Shown: positions 7,821 through 15,381 of the stretch, in pieces
How the letters are laid out: the number at the start of each line of letters is the position of its first letter
Position numbering within the stretch: the first letter of the stretch is position 1
From: Enterococcus avium ATCC 14025
GTDB lineage: Bacteria > Bacillota > Bacilli > Lactobacillales > Enterococcaceae
Assembly (NCBI RefSeq): GCF_000406965.1
Contig: NZ_KE136357.1
Coordinates: 152,154-200,703, forward strand
DNA: 48,550 nt
Direction of reading: 5' to 3'
Notes under the pieces: model-generated
Databases searched by the model: none
What the model was told of the DNA's origin: nothing
Seen by the model: only the letters and a program-made list of their open reading frames with translations
Position numbers and translations under genes: made by a program

Positions 7821-8204
7821 ATGTTTGGCATTATTTTAGTATCCCATAGTCAGAAAATTACTGATGGAACCAAAGAAATGATCGAAGAAATGACTGGTAC
7901 CAACGATGCAGTGCGAATTATTTCTGCAGGCGGTACAGGTGATGGGCGGCTAGGCACCAACTCGATCATGATCATGGAGGCAATCGAAGAGAATGCGGAC
8001 TGCCATCATATATTAATTTTCTGCGATATTGGAAGCGCTATTCTAAGCTCGGAAACAGCGATTGACTTGATTGATGATGAAGAGCTGGCGATGAAAACGG
8101 AAATCATGGATTGTCCGTTAGTTGAGGGGGCATTTGCGGCAGCCGTTCAGGCAACCGTTTGTCAGGAGAAGGAAACCATAATCCAAGAGTTAGCACAGCT
8201 GTAA
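7821..8204 (+). CDS. dhaM: DhaM-like PTS EIIA phosphotransferase subunit of dihydroxyacetone-type kinase
   Basis: A 127-residue protein matching the EIIA-mannose-like domain of DhaM. The phosphoryl-accepting histidine is His9 in ILVSHS, followed by GGTGDGRLGTNS and the conserved DIGSAILSSETAIDL stretch. It would carry phosphate from HPr to the ADP bound in DhaL, so substrate phosphorylation is PEP-dependent. HPr- and EI-like domains are absent, as in other Gram-positive single-domain DhaM proteins. AAGGAGGGG overlaps the end of the TIM-like gene, and the intergenic gap is only 2 bp. Confidence 0.9.
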   Translation: MFGIILVSHSQKITDGTKEMIEEMTGTNDAVRIISAGGTGDGRLGTNSIMIMEAIEENADCHHILIFCDIGSAILSSETAIDLIDDEELAMKTEIMDCPLVEGAFAAAVQATVCQEKETIIQELAQL

Positions 8205-8240
8205 AGCTTTGTTGAATAAAAAAAGTGAGGAGCGAAAGAA

Positions 8241-8663
8241 ATGAAGTTTCTGAGAAGTATGGTAGGTTACACGATCGCTGGCACTATTGTAATGTCTGTT
8301 TGGAATGAGTTAGGCAGTTTTGGCATCTTTGGCGGTTACTTGGCAGCTGGAATTATTATTGGACCCATGTGGTTTATGAATCATTACTTGAATTTGACAG
8401 GCAACGAAGATGATGCAGCATTTGTTGATATGGGGCTTGCAATTGGTATTTGCGGAATTGCTCGAGATACGTTCATGCAGGGTTCATCTGTATTAACTGA
8501 TGCATTACCAACAATCGCATTAGTCATCGTGGGTGCGGTTATTGGTGGGATCGTAGCTGCAGCTTTTGAAAAAAGTGTGGCAAAAGAAGAACAACGCGAT
8601 GAAAAGGCACCTGAACCAGGAATGACAGAAAAAGAGTTAGATCGTTTAGTTGGCGAAGAATAA
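8241..8663 (+). CDS. Small membrane protein, Lin0368-like putative polyol/ketose transporter subunit
   Basis: A 140-residue protein with about four hydrophobic segments (residues 8-25, 30-48, 64-75 and 90-110) and a charged C-terminal tail of about 30 residues. It contains the conserved-looking stretches AAGIIIGPMWFMNHY and DMGLAIGI. It resembles the Listeria Lin0368-type protein encoded in the same position of its Dha-kinase operon, which databases call a putative glycerol transporter subunit. The next gene encodes a second small membrane protein, and the pair may import the substrate. Function is inferred from context. Confidence 0.7.
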   Translation: MKFLRSMVGYTIAGTIVMSVWNELGSFGIFGGYLAAGIIIGPMWFMNHYLNLTGNEDDAAFVDMGLAIGICGIARDTFMQGSSVLTDALPTIALVIVGAVIGGIVAAAFEKSVAKEEQRDEKAPEPGMTEKELDRLVGEE

Positions 8664-8688
8664 TCCATTAAGAAACGGAGGAAAAATA

Positions 8689-9027
8689 ATGTCTTTGGGC
8701 TTAGGACTTGCAACAGTATGCGGCGGATTTTTATTCCCATTTGTAATTCGCATGGCATGGGGGAAAATGGTAGATCACTGGGGGCCAATCGGAGGCTGGA
8801 TGGCCGCACTCTTTATTGTTGGAACTGTTTGGTGTATCAATCACGGTATTTCAACACCGATGATCGCACAAACAGGTGCGTGGGTCGATCAAGGGCTGGC
8901 AGCTGGTATCGGTGTCTGGGTAGCTTCTGCATTGGTCGGCGGGAACGTGAAAAAATCACTTCCTAAGATTGTCGCAGCCGTATCAGGAGGATTACTAGGC
9001 GGCTTGCTATTGTCATTGTTCTTATAA
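8689..9027 (+). CDS. Small membrane protein, Lin0367-like putative transporter subunit
   Basis: A 112-residue protein with hydrophobic segments covering most of its length (about 4-20, 30-48, 62-82 and 90-112). The start is ATG 8689, with ACGGAGGA upstream; the longer frame from 8650 would overlap the preceding gene. The motif VGTVWCINHGI parallels the IIGPMWFMNHY stretch of its neighbour, so the two may be distant paralogues forming one hetero-oligomeric carrier. It corresponds to the second of the paired membrane proteins in Listeria Dha-kinase operons. Confidence 0.7.
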   Translation: MSLGLGLATVCGGFLFPFVIRMAWGKMVDHWGPIGGWMAALFIVGTVWCINHGISTPMIAQTGAWVDQGLAAGIGVWVASALVGGNVKKSLPKIVAAVSGGLLGGLLLSLFL

Positions 9028-9077
9028 AAAAAATGCAGCATAACAACTAAAAACTATATTGTTAGGAGAATGGGAAG

Positions 9078-10070
9078 ATGAAACGTTTAATCAATGATGG
9101 CTATGAAGTAGTAGAAGAAATGCTGGAGGGTTATGCAGCAGCGAACAAGCAATATGTGGACTTGGACTTGGAAAATCGTGTCGTTGTCAGTAAATTAATG
9201 AGTGAAGAACCGCGCGTTCGCGTAATTGTCGGCGGTGGATCAGGGCATGAGCCGATGTTCTTAGGCTATGTTGGAAAAGATTTTGCGGATGCGGCGGTTG
9301 TTGGAAACGTGAATACTTCACCGGCACCGGATGCTTGTTACGAAGCTGTGAAAGCGGTTGATAGTGGAAAAGGTTGTCTCTATTTATATGGAAATTACGC
9401 AGGCGATGTGATGAATTTTGATATGGGTGCGGAAATGGCGTTAGAAGAAGAGGGTATTCGGGTAGAAACGGTCACGACTACCGATGATGTCTATTCGGCT
9501 AAAGATAAAAAAGATCGGCGTGGCGTGGCTGGCGACTTGCCAGTCTTCAAAGTAGCTGGAAGTGCTGCGGCGAAGGGTTATGACCTAGATAAAGTCAAAG
9601 CAGTGACTGAAAAAGCCAATGACAATACCTATTCATTGGGTGTGGCGCTATCTTCTTCAACTTTACCTGTTACCGGCGAAGTGATTTTCCAAATGGACGA
9701 AGGCGAGATGGAGATCGGTATGGGGATTCATGGAGAACCGGGAATTGAACGTCGTAAAGTTGAAAAAGCCGATGTGATTATTGATGAGATGATGAAGATC
9801 ATTTTGGAAGATTCTAAAATTGCAGCCGGTGATGAGGTGTATGTATTAGTTAACGGATTAGGGGCTTTACCGGTAATGGACCAATATGTCTGCTATCGAC
9901 GAGTGGATCAAATCCTAAATGAAAAAGGGATTAATATCCATCGCACAGATGTGGGGAATTTTGCGACTTCGATGGATATGGTCGGAATGTCCGTCACATT
10001 GGTGAAGCTGGACGATGAGATCAAAGAATTGCTTGATGCACCATGTGATACACCTTATTATAAATTATAA
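9078..10070 (+). CDS. dhaK: Dihydroxyacetone kinase-type substrate-binding subunit DhaK
   Basis: A 330-residue DhaK subunit, a full-length match to the PEP-dependent kinase family. VGGGSGHEPMFLGYVG forms the substrate-site loop, NVNTSPAP and YGNYAGDVMNFDMG follow, TTTDDVYSA is typical of DhaK, and the covalent substrate-binding histidine is His218 in GMGIHGEPG. The enzyme binds a short-chain ketose as a hemiaminal and receives phosphate from DhaL-ADP. Dihydroxyacetone is the usual substrate, but related proteins act on erythrulose, which the RpiB and TIM-like neighbours would favour. TTAGGAGAATGGG precedes ATG 9078. Confidence 0.93.
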   Translation: MKRLINDGYEVVEEMLEGYAAANKQYVDLDLENRVVVSKLMSEEPRVRVIVGGGSGHEPMFLGYVGKDFADAAVVGNVNTSPAPDACYEAVKAVDSGKGCLYLYGNYAGDVMNFDMGAEMALEEEGIRVETVTTTDDVYSAKDKKDRRGVAGDLPVFKVAGSAAAKGYDLDKVKAVTEKANDNTYSLGVALSSSTLPVTGEVIFQMDEGEMEIGMGIHGEPGIERRKVEKADVIIDEMMKIILEDSKIAAGDEVYVLVNGLGALPVMDQYVCYRRVDQILNEKGINIHRTDVGNFATSMDMVGMSVTLVKLDDEIKELLDAPCDTPYYKL

Positions 10071-10141
10071 GAAAAGGGTTTCATTTCTGGTATTAGGCTT
10101 TACCATAGGAACACGAAATTAGAAAGAATGAGGTGCGCTTT

Positions 10142-10792
10142 ATGAGTGAAATGGTGTTAGATAAGCAGTTTTTTGCCGACAGTTTAGCGAAAATGGCAGA
10201 GCTTGCGGAAGTAAATCGTGATTATTGGACAAAATTAGATTCAGACATTGGTGATGGCGATCATGGAATCAATTTAAGCATTGGTTTTCGAGCGGTGAAT
10301 GCCAACTTGCAGGATAATTTAGAAAAAGCGCCAGATATCAGTACGCTGCTAAAAAAATCCGGCATGCTGCTGTTGAGTAAAGTCGGCGGCGCATCAGGTC
10401 CCTTATATGGCAGCTTCTTTATCAAAATGGGCAAAGAGGATACAGGTAAAGAGACAGTCACTTTCCCAGAGTTTGCCGGGATGCTGAAAAATGGTGTCGA
10501 AGCCGTGCAACTGCGGGGAAAAGCAGAATTACAGGATAAAACTATGATTGATGCGTTGCTTCCAGGGATCGAATACTTAGAAGCACACAAGAACGATGAG
10601 GATGCCATTGCGGTAATGGAAGAAACAGTCGCGATCATGAAGCAAGGAGCAGAATCAACCATTCCTTTGGTTGCAAAAAAGGGTCGGGCAATGCGTTTAG
10701 GTGAACGTGCCGTGGGACATAAAGATCCTGGTTCGGAATCATCGTGGATGCTGATGAATATCTTTCTAGAGGAAATGAAAAAAATAGAGTGA
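10142..10792 (+). CDS. dhaL: Dihydroxyacetone kinase-type ADP-binding subunit DhaL
   Basis: A 216-residue DhaL subunit. The Mg-ADP binding aspartates lie in DSDIGDGDHG (Asp33, Asp38, Asp40). KVGGASGPLYG and the C-terminal HKDPGSESSWML complete the DAK2 signature. I choose ATG 10142, because GAGGTG ends 6 nt upstream; a GTG at 10133 in the same frame overlaps that site. It holds the ADP cofactor that is phosphorylated by the DhaM-like protein and passes phosphate to the substrate on DhaK. A 71-nt gap separates it from dhaK, the largest in the operon, and it contains a weak possible hairpin. Confidence 0.93.
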   Translation: MSEMVLDKQFFADSLAKMAELAEVNRDYWTKLDSDIGDGDHGINLSIGFRAVNANLQDNLEKAPDISTLLKKSGMLLLSKVGGASGPLYGSFFIKMGKEDTGKETVTFPEFAGMLKNGVEAVQLRGKAELQDKTMIDALLPGIEYLEAHKNDEDAIAVMEETVAIMKQGAESTIPLVAKKGRAMRLGERAVGHKDPGSESSWMLMNIFLEEMKKIE

Positions 10793-10805
10793 ACGGAAGA
10801 TTATT

Positions 10806-11618
10806 ATGACAAAATTAGAACAAAAAGCATTGGAGCTGCGGGAGTGGATTATCCGTTCTCTGGCTTCAGCAGGATCGGGACATCCAGGCGGATCACTTTC
10901 GGCGATCGATATTTTAACGACGCTTTATTATCAAGAGATGGATATTTCGGTGGAGAATTACGATCAAAAAGATCGCGACCACTTTATTCTTTCCAAAGGT
11001 CATGCGGCGCCAGCTTTATATACGGTGTTAGCAGATAAGGGCTTTTTCCCTAAAGAGGAGCTGCTTGATTTGCGAAAATTCGGCTGTCATTTACAAGGAC
11101 ATCCGGATCGGATCAAGACGAAAGGTGTTGATTCTTCAAGCGGTTCGTTAGGTCAAGGCTTATCCATCGCGAATGGGTTGGCTTTGGCTCAGCGTTTAGA
11201 TGGGATTCAAAAAAAGGTTTATATTTTGATCGGTGATGGTGAGCTGCAGGAAGGGCAAGTCTGGGAAGCAGCTATGACAGCTGCGCATTACAAATTAAGT
11301 AATGTGATTGCCTTTGTTGATAACAACGGACTGCAGATAGACGGAACAAATGATGAAGTAATGGGTGTAAAGGATATCGGACAGAAATTTGCAGCCTTTA
11401 ACTGGAACGTTTTGACTGCCGACGGACATGATTTTGATTCATTAACAGCAGCGATCAAGGAAGCGAAAGCCCAAGAAAAGGGACCGACTGTCATCGTCTG
11501 TCAAACGACCAAAGGCAAAGGGGTAAGCTTTATGGAAGATCAAGTCGGCTGGCATGGCAAAGCACCTTCGTCAGAGGAAGCTGAAAAAGCGCTCGCTGAG
11601 CTGAAGGAGGCGTTGTAA
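10806..11618 (+). CDS. Transketolase, N-terminal (TPP-binding) half
   Basis: A 270-residue split transketolase subunit carrying the thiamine diphosphate pyrophosphate-binding half. Visible motifs are SGHPGGSLSAIDIL, LSKGHAAPALY, GSLGQGLSIANG and the metal site GDGELQEGQVWEA...NNGLQIDG. The partner half follows 1 bp after the stop. Split transketolases of this type are common in catabolic loci of Firmicutes. It would move two-carbon units between xylulose-5-P, erythrose-4-P and ribose-5-P, linking whatever phosphate the upstream enzymes make to glycolysis. Confidence 0.93.
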   Translation: MTKLEQKALELREWIIRSLASAGSGHPGGSLSAIDILTTLYYQEMDISVENYDQKDRDHFILSKGHAAPALYTVLADKGFFPKEELLDLRKFGCHLQGHPDRIKTKGVDSSSGSLGQGLSIANGLALAQRLDGIQKKVYILIGDGELQEGQVWEAAMTAAHYKLSNVIAFVDNNGLQIDGTNDEVMGVKDIGQKFAAFNWNVLTADGHDFDSLTAAIKEAKAQEKGPTVIVCQTTKGKGVSFMEDQVGWHGKAPSSEEAEKALAELKEAL

Positions 11619-11619
11619 G

Positions 11620-12543
11620 ATGAAAAAAGCCACAAGACAAGCCTATGGTGAAACACTAGCAAAACTTAAAGATCATCCTGACTTGGTCGTATTGGATGCC
11701 GATCTATCCGCCGCAACTAAAACCGATATTTTTGCCAAGACGGCACCAGAGAAATTCTTCAATGTGGGAATTGCCGAAGCAGATATGATCGGTACTGCGG
11801 CAGGCTTCGCTTTAGGCGGCAAGCGTCCTTTTGCCAGCAGCTTTGCGATTTTTGCAGCAGGACGGGCTTATGAACAGATCCGCAATGCCGTTGCCTATCA
11901 AAAGCTAAATGTGACAATTGCCGCTACTCACGCTGGGGTTACCGTCGGCGAAGACGGTGGGTCCCACCAGGCGATCGAAGATATTGCTTTAATGCGGGCG
12001 ATTCCAGGGATGACGATTATCAATCCAGTGGACGATCTGGAAACAGAAGGTGCGATCGAAACGATTTTGGCGCATGAAGGACCGGTCTATCTGCGTTTGG
12101 GACGTTTAGCTGTAGAACGAGTTCACGAAGAAAAGCGACCTTTTGTAATCGGAAAAGGTGAAACGTTAGTAGATGGCAATGAAGGAACGATCATTGCGAC
12201 AGGCTTGATGGTTCAAGAATCCCTCGAAGCAGCAAAGCAATTAGCCGAACAAGGTACTAAGATTCGTGTATTGAACTTTTCTACTATCAAGCCATTAGAT
12301 GAAGATTTGGTCCTACAGGCGGCTAAAGAAACACCCTGGATTATTACTGCTGAAGAACATAGTGTGATTGGCGGATTAGGTAGTGCGGTTTCAGAATTCC
12401 TATCTGAGAATCAACCAACAAAAGTGATAAAAATCGGTGTTCAAGACCAATTCGGCCAATCAGGAAATCCAGAATTGTTGAAAGAACATTACGGTTTAAC
12501 AGCGAAAAATATAATTAATAAAGTAAAACAATTAAGTTCCTAA
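11620..12543 (+). CDS. Transketolase, C-terminal half
   Basis: The 307-residue partner subunit, with the pyrimidine-binding domain (VGIAEADMIGTAAGFALGG, then FAAGRAYEQIRN) and the C-terminal transketolase domain. The catalytic Glu is in the GIAEAD motif, and VTVGEDGGSHQAIED forms the cofactor loop. AAGGAGG lies in the end of the preceding gene, so the two halves are probably translationally coupled for equal dosage. It is the last gene of the operon and a strong terminator follows the stop codon. Confidence 0.93.
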   Translation: MKKATRQAYGETLAKLKDHPDLVVLDADLSAATKTDIFAKTAPEKFFNVGIAEADMIGTAAGFALGGKRPFASSFAIFAAGRAYEQIRNAVAYQKLNVTIAATHAGVTVGEDGGSHQAIEDIALMRAIPGMTIINPVDDLETEGAIETILAHEGPVYLRLGRLAVERVHEEKRPFVIGKGETLVDGNEGTIIATGLMVQESLEAAKQLAEQGTKIRVLNFSTIKPLDEDLVLQAAKETPWIITAEEHSVIGGLGSAVSEFLSENQPTKVIKIGVQDQFGQSGNPELLKEHYGLTAKNIINKVKQLSS

Positions 12544-12545
12544 AA

Positions 12546-12586
12546 AAAAGCAGATCAAGCGAAAAAATTTCGTTTGATCTGCTTTT
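12546..12586. terminator. Strong bidirectional terminator
   Basis: A 19-bp stem, AAAAGCAGATCAAGCGAAA with TTTCGTTTGATCTGCTTTT (one G-U pair), has a tiny loop and T/A-runs on both sides. It ends the rpiB-transketolase operon (+) and the ribU operon (-). Confidence 0.9.
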
Positions 12587-12588
12587 TA

Positions 12589-13044
12589 TTAATCGTAGGT
12601 GCTAGTTTTAGCTTTCTCCTGCTCAAAATCAATAAACAATTGAAATCCCTTGTCCTCTTCATCCTGATCCCAAATCTCAACTAATTTAGGCACTATTTCA
12701 ATCAAAATTTCACTATCTTTATGAGGATAGGCGTTATAGCTTTTTTCCCAATATTTTTGATACAACTCCTGGAAGGAACAATCTGGCTGATCAACGACTA
12801 AGCCGTGATTTACAGCAATTCCTTCAATTTGAACTCCCCAATAGCAAATCGCCACTCGCGGATTCTCGATTAGCTGCTTTGTCTTTCGGAAATTCTTGTC
12901 TGTTTTAAATAGGATTTTGCCTTCGTGAATGATTACGCTGACATTGCGCACCATCACATGGTCGTTCAAACTAGTGGCTAATGCCATAATCTTTTTTTGT
13001 CCTAGTTTCTGATAAAAGTGTTCAACCGCTGTCTGAAAGTCCAT
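12589..13044 (-). CDS. Pyridoxamine 5'-phosphate oxidase-family flavoprotein
   Basis: A 151-residue split-barrel protein of the PNPOx-like family that binds FMN or a related flavin. The pattern MALATSLNDHVMVRNVSVI, then KILFKTDKNFRKTKQL and NPRVAICYWGVQIEG is typical. The true pyridoxamine oxidase C-terminal domain is missing, so the substrate is unknown. Its ATG overlaps the ribU stop codon by one base, so it is translated from the FMN-riboswitch-controlled transcript. This is the main context clue that it is a flavin enzyme. Confidence 0.85.
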   Translation of the reverse strand: MDFQTAVEHFYQKLGQKKIMALATSLNDHVMVRNVSVIIHEGKILFKTDKNFRKTKQLIENPRVAICYWGVQIEGIAVNHGLVVDQPDCSFQELYQKYWEKSYNAYPHKDSEILIEIVPKLVEIWDQDEEDKGFQLFIDFEQEKAKTSTYD

Positions 13045-13643
13045 TATAAATACTCCCGTCTAAGAAAGATGGCGCGCAATCGATCAAGAGAAAAATAGAC
13101 AATCGCAGTGGTGACTCCGTATTTAATTAAATTAAAGGGAATGATTCCAATGACAACTAATTTCCAAACACTGTCTACCATTGGATTGACTGCTTGTGTC
13201 ATGGCGATGATCGCCTCCATCGACATTCCGTATAGTTTGGTATAAAAGGGGATGATGAAGTAGACATTTGATAGACATGCCACAAAAGTAACCAATGCTG
13301 TGCCAGCTAACATTCCTTTTAGTGCCGAGCCTTTGTTAGTTGATCGTTGGTAAAATAGGCTCGCAGGTAAAATAAAACTCAGGCTTAAAATAAAGTTCTG
13401 AATTTCACCAGTAAACATCGAAGCAGTTCCGACTGTCGCTAACTTGATTAAAAGTTTGATCAATACGATAAAGATCCCCGAAACAGGACCTAATAAAAAT
13501 GCTCCTAACAGCTCTGGAATCCCAGCCAAATCAAAGTCCATAAACGGCGGCATAAACGGCAACGGGAACTTGAATAGCATCAAGACGTAGGAAAGAGCTC
13601 CAAAAATTGCGATCAAGACTAATCTTCTTGCAGTAAATTTCAT
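13044..13643 (-). CDS. ribU: Riboflavin ECF transporter S component RibU
   Basis: A 199-residue membrane protein with about six hydrophobic segments and the hallmark N-terminal RLVLIAIFGALSYVL helix, FPLPFMPPFMDFDLAGIPEL loop and GPVSGIFIVLIKLL helix of RibU. It captures riboflavin and docks to the shared EcfA/A'/T energising module encoded elsewhere. I use ATG 13643, with AAAGG upstream; a GTG at 13652 overlaps that site. An FMN riboswitch and a terminator lie in the leader, so expression should fall when FMN is plentiful. The PNPOx-family gene is coupled downstream. Confidence 0.93.
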   Translation of the reverse strand: MKFTARRLVLIAIFGALSYVLMLFKFPLPFMPPFMDFDLAGIPELLGAFLLGPVSGIFIVLIKLLIKLATVGTASMFTGEIQNFILSLSFILPASLFYQRSTNKGSALKGMLAGTALVTFVACLSNVYFIIPFYTKLYGMSMEAIIAMTQAVNPMVDSVWKLVVIGIIPFNLIKYGVTTAIVYFSLDRLRAIFLRREYL

Positions 13644-13668
13644 TTCTAACACACCTTTCTTTAAACAT

Positions 13669-13699
13669 AAAAAAGAACCTTACAACAACATTTGCAAGG
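13669..13699 (-). terminator. Riboswitch-controlled terminator before ribU
   Basis: On the minus strand CCTTGCA pairs with TGTAAGG (one G-U) and is followed by TTCTTTTTT just before ribU. It is the likely OFF-state terminator of the FMN riboswitch expression platform. Confidence 0.7.
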
Positions 13700-13776
13700 C
13701 ACAGTCACAGTAGAAAAAGGTGGTTTGATTCATCAAATAGCGTTTGTTATCTGAAGATCAACAAACACACACTTTT

Positions 13777-13883
13777 CTTCTTCCATCCAGACTGTACTGT
13801 CGGTCTCAGAATTGCACTGAGTCAGCCAAAAGGCTCGCGGACTATCACCGCCGGTCGGGAATTAAACCCTGCCCTGAAGAACT
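13777..13883 (-). promoter_or_regulatory. FMN riboswitch (RFN element)
   Basis: The minus strand shows the RFN consensus almost unbroken: CAGGGTTTAATTCCCGACC, GGCGGTGATAGTCCGCGAGC, a variable helix, CAGTGCAATTCTGAGACCGA, and GTACAGTCTGGATGGAAGAAG. It lies about 130 nt before the ribU start, in the right orientation. FMN binding would favour the terminator at 13669-13699. Confidence 0.96.
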
Positions 13884-14006
13884 TATTGTATTTATTTTCA
13901 CATGGTTCTAGCGAGAATGCAAGCGTTTTTTTTAAATTCAAAGTAACTAGCTGAAGCCTGCATTAAAAAAAGTTTATGAAAAGTGTCATAAAAGAACAGA
14001 TCTAAA

Positions 14007-14426
14007 TCATTGATGTATCATGTTCCAGTAAGCATCGGGGACATTTATTTCTCGAACTTTTTTCCAGCCTTCCTTTTCATAAAAAGCTAGTGCCGGAGTG
14101 TTTCGTGATAAGCATTTTAATTTCATTGGTAACTCTAAGTGGTGCTTCGCTTTTTCCAAAAGCAGATGACCAGCTCCTTGTCCTTTGTAGCGAGCATCAA
14201 CAAATAGGCAATGAATGAAGTTATCTGGAACATATAAAGAAATAAAGCCAATGACTGTTTCTTCGACTTCTGCAACGAAGACAAGTTCAGCCTCCGTATC
14301 ACGATCAAAATCCTCTAAATGCATCAACTCGGGATCATCCCAATAAAAAGTTGTACGCCGACTTTCTAGATATAATTGTCTAAGTCTTGGCTTATCTTGA
14401 AGGGTCATTTCACGAATGTGAATCAA
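14007..14426 (-). CDS. GNAT family N-acetyltransferase
   Basis: A 139-residue GNAT protein. The acetyl-CoA binding segment LFVDARYKGQGAGHLLLEKA (Q/RxxGxG/A type) and the C-terminal NTPALAFYEKEGWKKV stretch are clear. The start is TTG 14426, placed by AAAGGAGAA about 8 nt upstream and by the usual IREMT opening strand. It is a single-gene unit. The acyl acceptor is unknown. Confidence 0.85.
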   Translation of the reverse strand: MIHIREMTLQDKPRLRQLYLESRRTTFYWDDPELMHLEDFDRDTEAELVFVAEVEETVIGFISLYVPDNFIHCLFVDARYKGQGAGHLLLEKAKHHLELPMKLKCLSRNTPALAFYEKEGWKKVREINVPDAYWNMIHQ

Positions 14427-14584
14427 GCAAATTCTCCTTTCATTAAAGTATCTGACTTAAAAATTTTTTTCAAACTTACTTTAGCATATTTTAGTCGAAA
14501 GATTGAATGATTTTTATTACTAATGGTTGGTGAATAGAAGAATTAGAAAAACTCCGACCAAATAACTAGATGAAAAATACACCT

Positions 14585-14621
14585 TTCGACCCATGACGAA
14601 TTAAAGGAGATTGAGCATAAT
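14585..14621 (+). promoter_or_regulatory. LiaR-like box plus -10 element before PspC gene
   Basis: TTCGACCCATGACGAA (14585-14600) is an imperfect palindrome (TTCG...CGAA). Thirty-one bases after its first base comes CATAAT (14616-14621), a likely -10. The same box and spacing occur before the liaX gene at 15310-15346. The box covers the -35 position, as expected for an activator-dependent promoter. Binding by LiaR is inference from the downstream genes. Confidence 0.65.
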
Positions 14622-14718
14622 ATTGACATAAGATAAAAACACATCGCGAGTGGGAAAAACAAAATACATTCAAATCGGGTTCCAAAAAAATGTTTTTTGG
14701 AAAAAGGAGAAAATTAAA

Positions 14719-15000
14719 ATGAAAAAATTGACGAAATCACAAAACAATCGAGTATTAACAGGGATGTTAGCCGGAATTGCGGACTATTTTGGAATTGATC
14801 CTACAACTGCACGTGTCATCTTTGTCTTCCTAAGCTTTTTCTTGGAAGGTGCACCAATCTTACTTTATCTATTGCTTGTGTTGCTTGTTCCTAAAGCAGA
14901 AAGTGAGAGCAGAGCCTACCAACAACCCTATGAATCATCAACAGGCAATCAGGCAAAACAAGCAGAAGCAGTTGCCGACGATACATGGAGCGATTTCTAA
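14719..15000 (+). CDS. PspC-domain membrane protein (LiaY paralogue)
   Basis: A 93-residue protein with a PspC domain. It has the basic start TKSQNNRVLTGMLAGIADY, then FGIDPTTARVIFVF and one or two hydrophobic segments (about residues 33-65), and a hydrophilic tail ending in W-S-D-F. It resembles the LiaY-type protein at 17212-17508 over its length, including the tail ending. AAGGAG precedes ATG 14719, and the frame upstream of that ATG is non-coding leader. The shared upstream box suggests co-regulation with liaXY in the cell-envelope stress response. A terminator follows. Confidence 0.88.
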   Translation: MKKLTKSQNNRVLTGMLAGIADYFGIDPTTARVIFVFLSFFLEGAPILLYLLLVLLVPKAESESRAYQQPYESSTGNQAKQAEAVADDTWSDF

Positions 15001-15381
15001 TTAGAAAAACAACGCTTAAATCTTAAGCTTAAAATATAATCCGAAGAGTGAACTAAAAAAACAGTTCACTCTTTTTGTCAGTCCGACTTTTCGCAGTTTA
15101 TTAGGTATAAAAAAAGATCAAGAATTTTATTCTAAAACGTTTGAAAATGTGTAGTCGGATGATATGCGAAGCGAAAACATCCTCATTTTTCTGGTTTTTA
15201 GAAAAATGAAGTCACTAAAATGAGCTAGCTGCGAGTCAAACTTTTTACAGTTTTTATTTTTAGAATTGAATCAACAACAAGAATAAATTTATTCTATGAA
15301 TATAGTCCTTTCGACCCATGACGTGACGACGAGGGTTGTGCATAATAGACTCATAGAACATTTCGTCGAGGAGAGATTATC
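15001..15381. other. Intergenic region with terminator and stem-loop
   Basis: No gene is visible in these 381 bases. They hold a terminator for the PspC gene (15044-15075, AGAGTGAACT / AGTTCACTCT then TTTTT), a perfect 10-bp stem-loop TCATTTTTCT / AGAAAAATGA (15183-15209) of unknown role, and the liaX promoter at the right end. Confidence 0.6.
15310..15346 (+). promoter_or_regulatory. LiaR-like box plus -10 element before liaX
   Basis: CCTTTCGACCCATGAC (15307-15322) is identical to the sequence before the PspC gene at 14582-14597, and CATAAT (15341-15346) lies at the same 31-base distance. The right half-site (CGTG instead of CGAA) is weaker here. Confidence 0.65.

Noticed and set aside
10071-10141. 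Possible internal terminator between dhaK and dhaL
   Set aside because: The hairpin is weak and has no T-run; the gap is only 71 bp and the two subunits are needed together.
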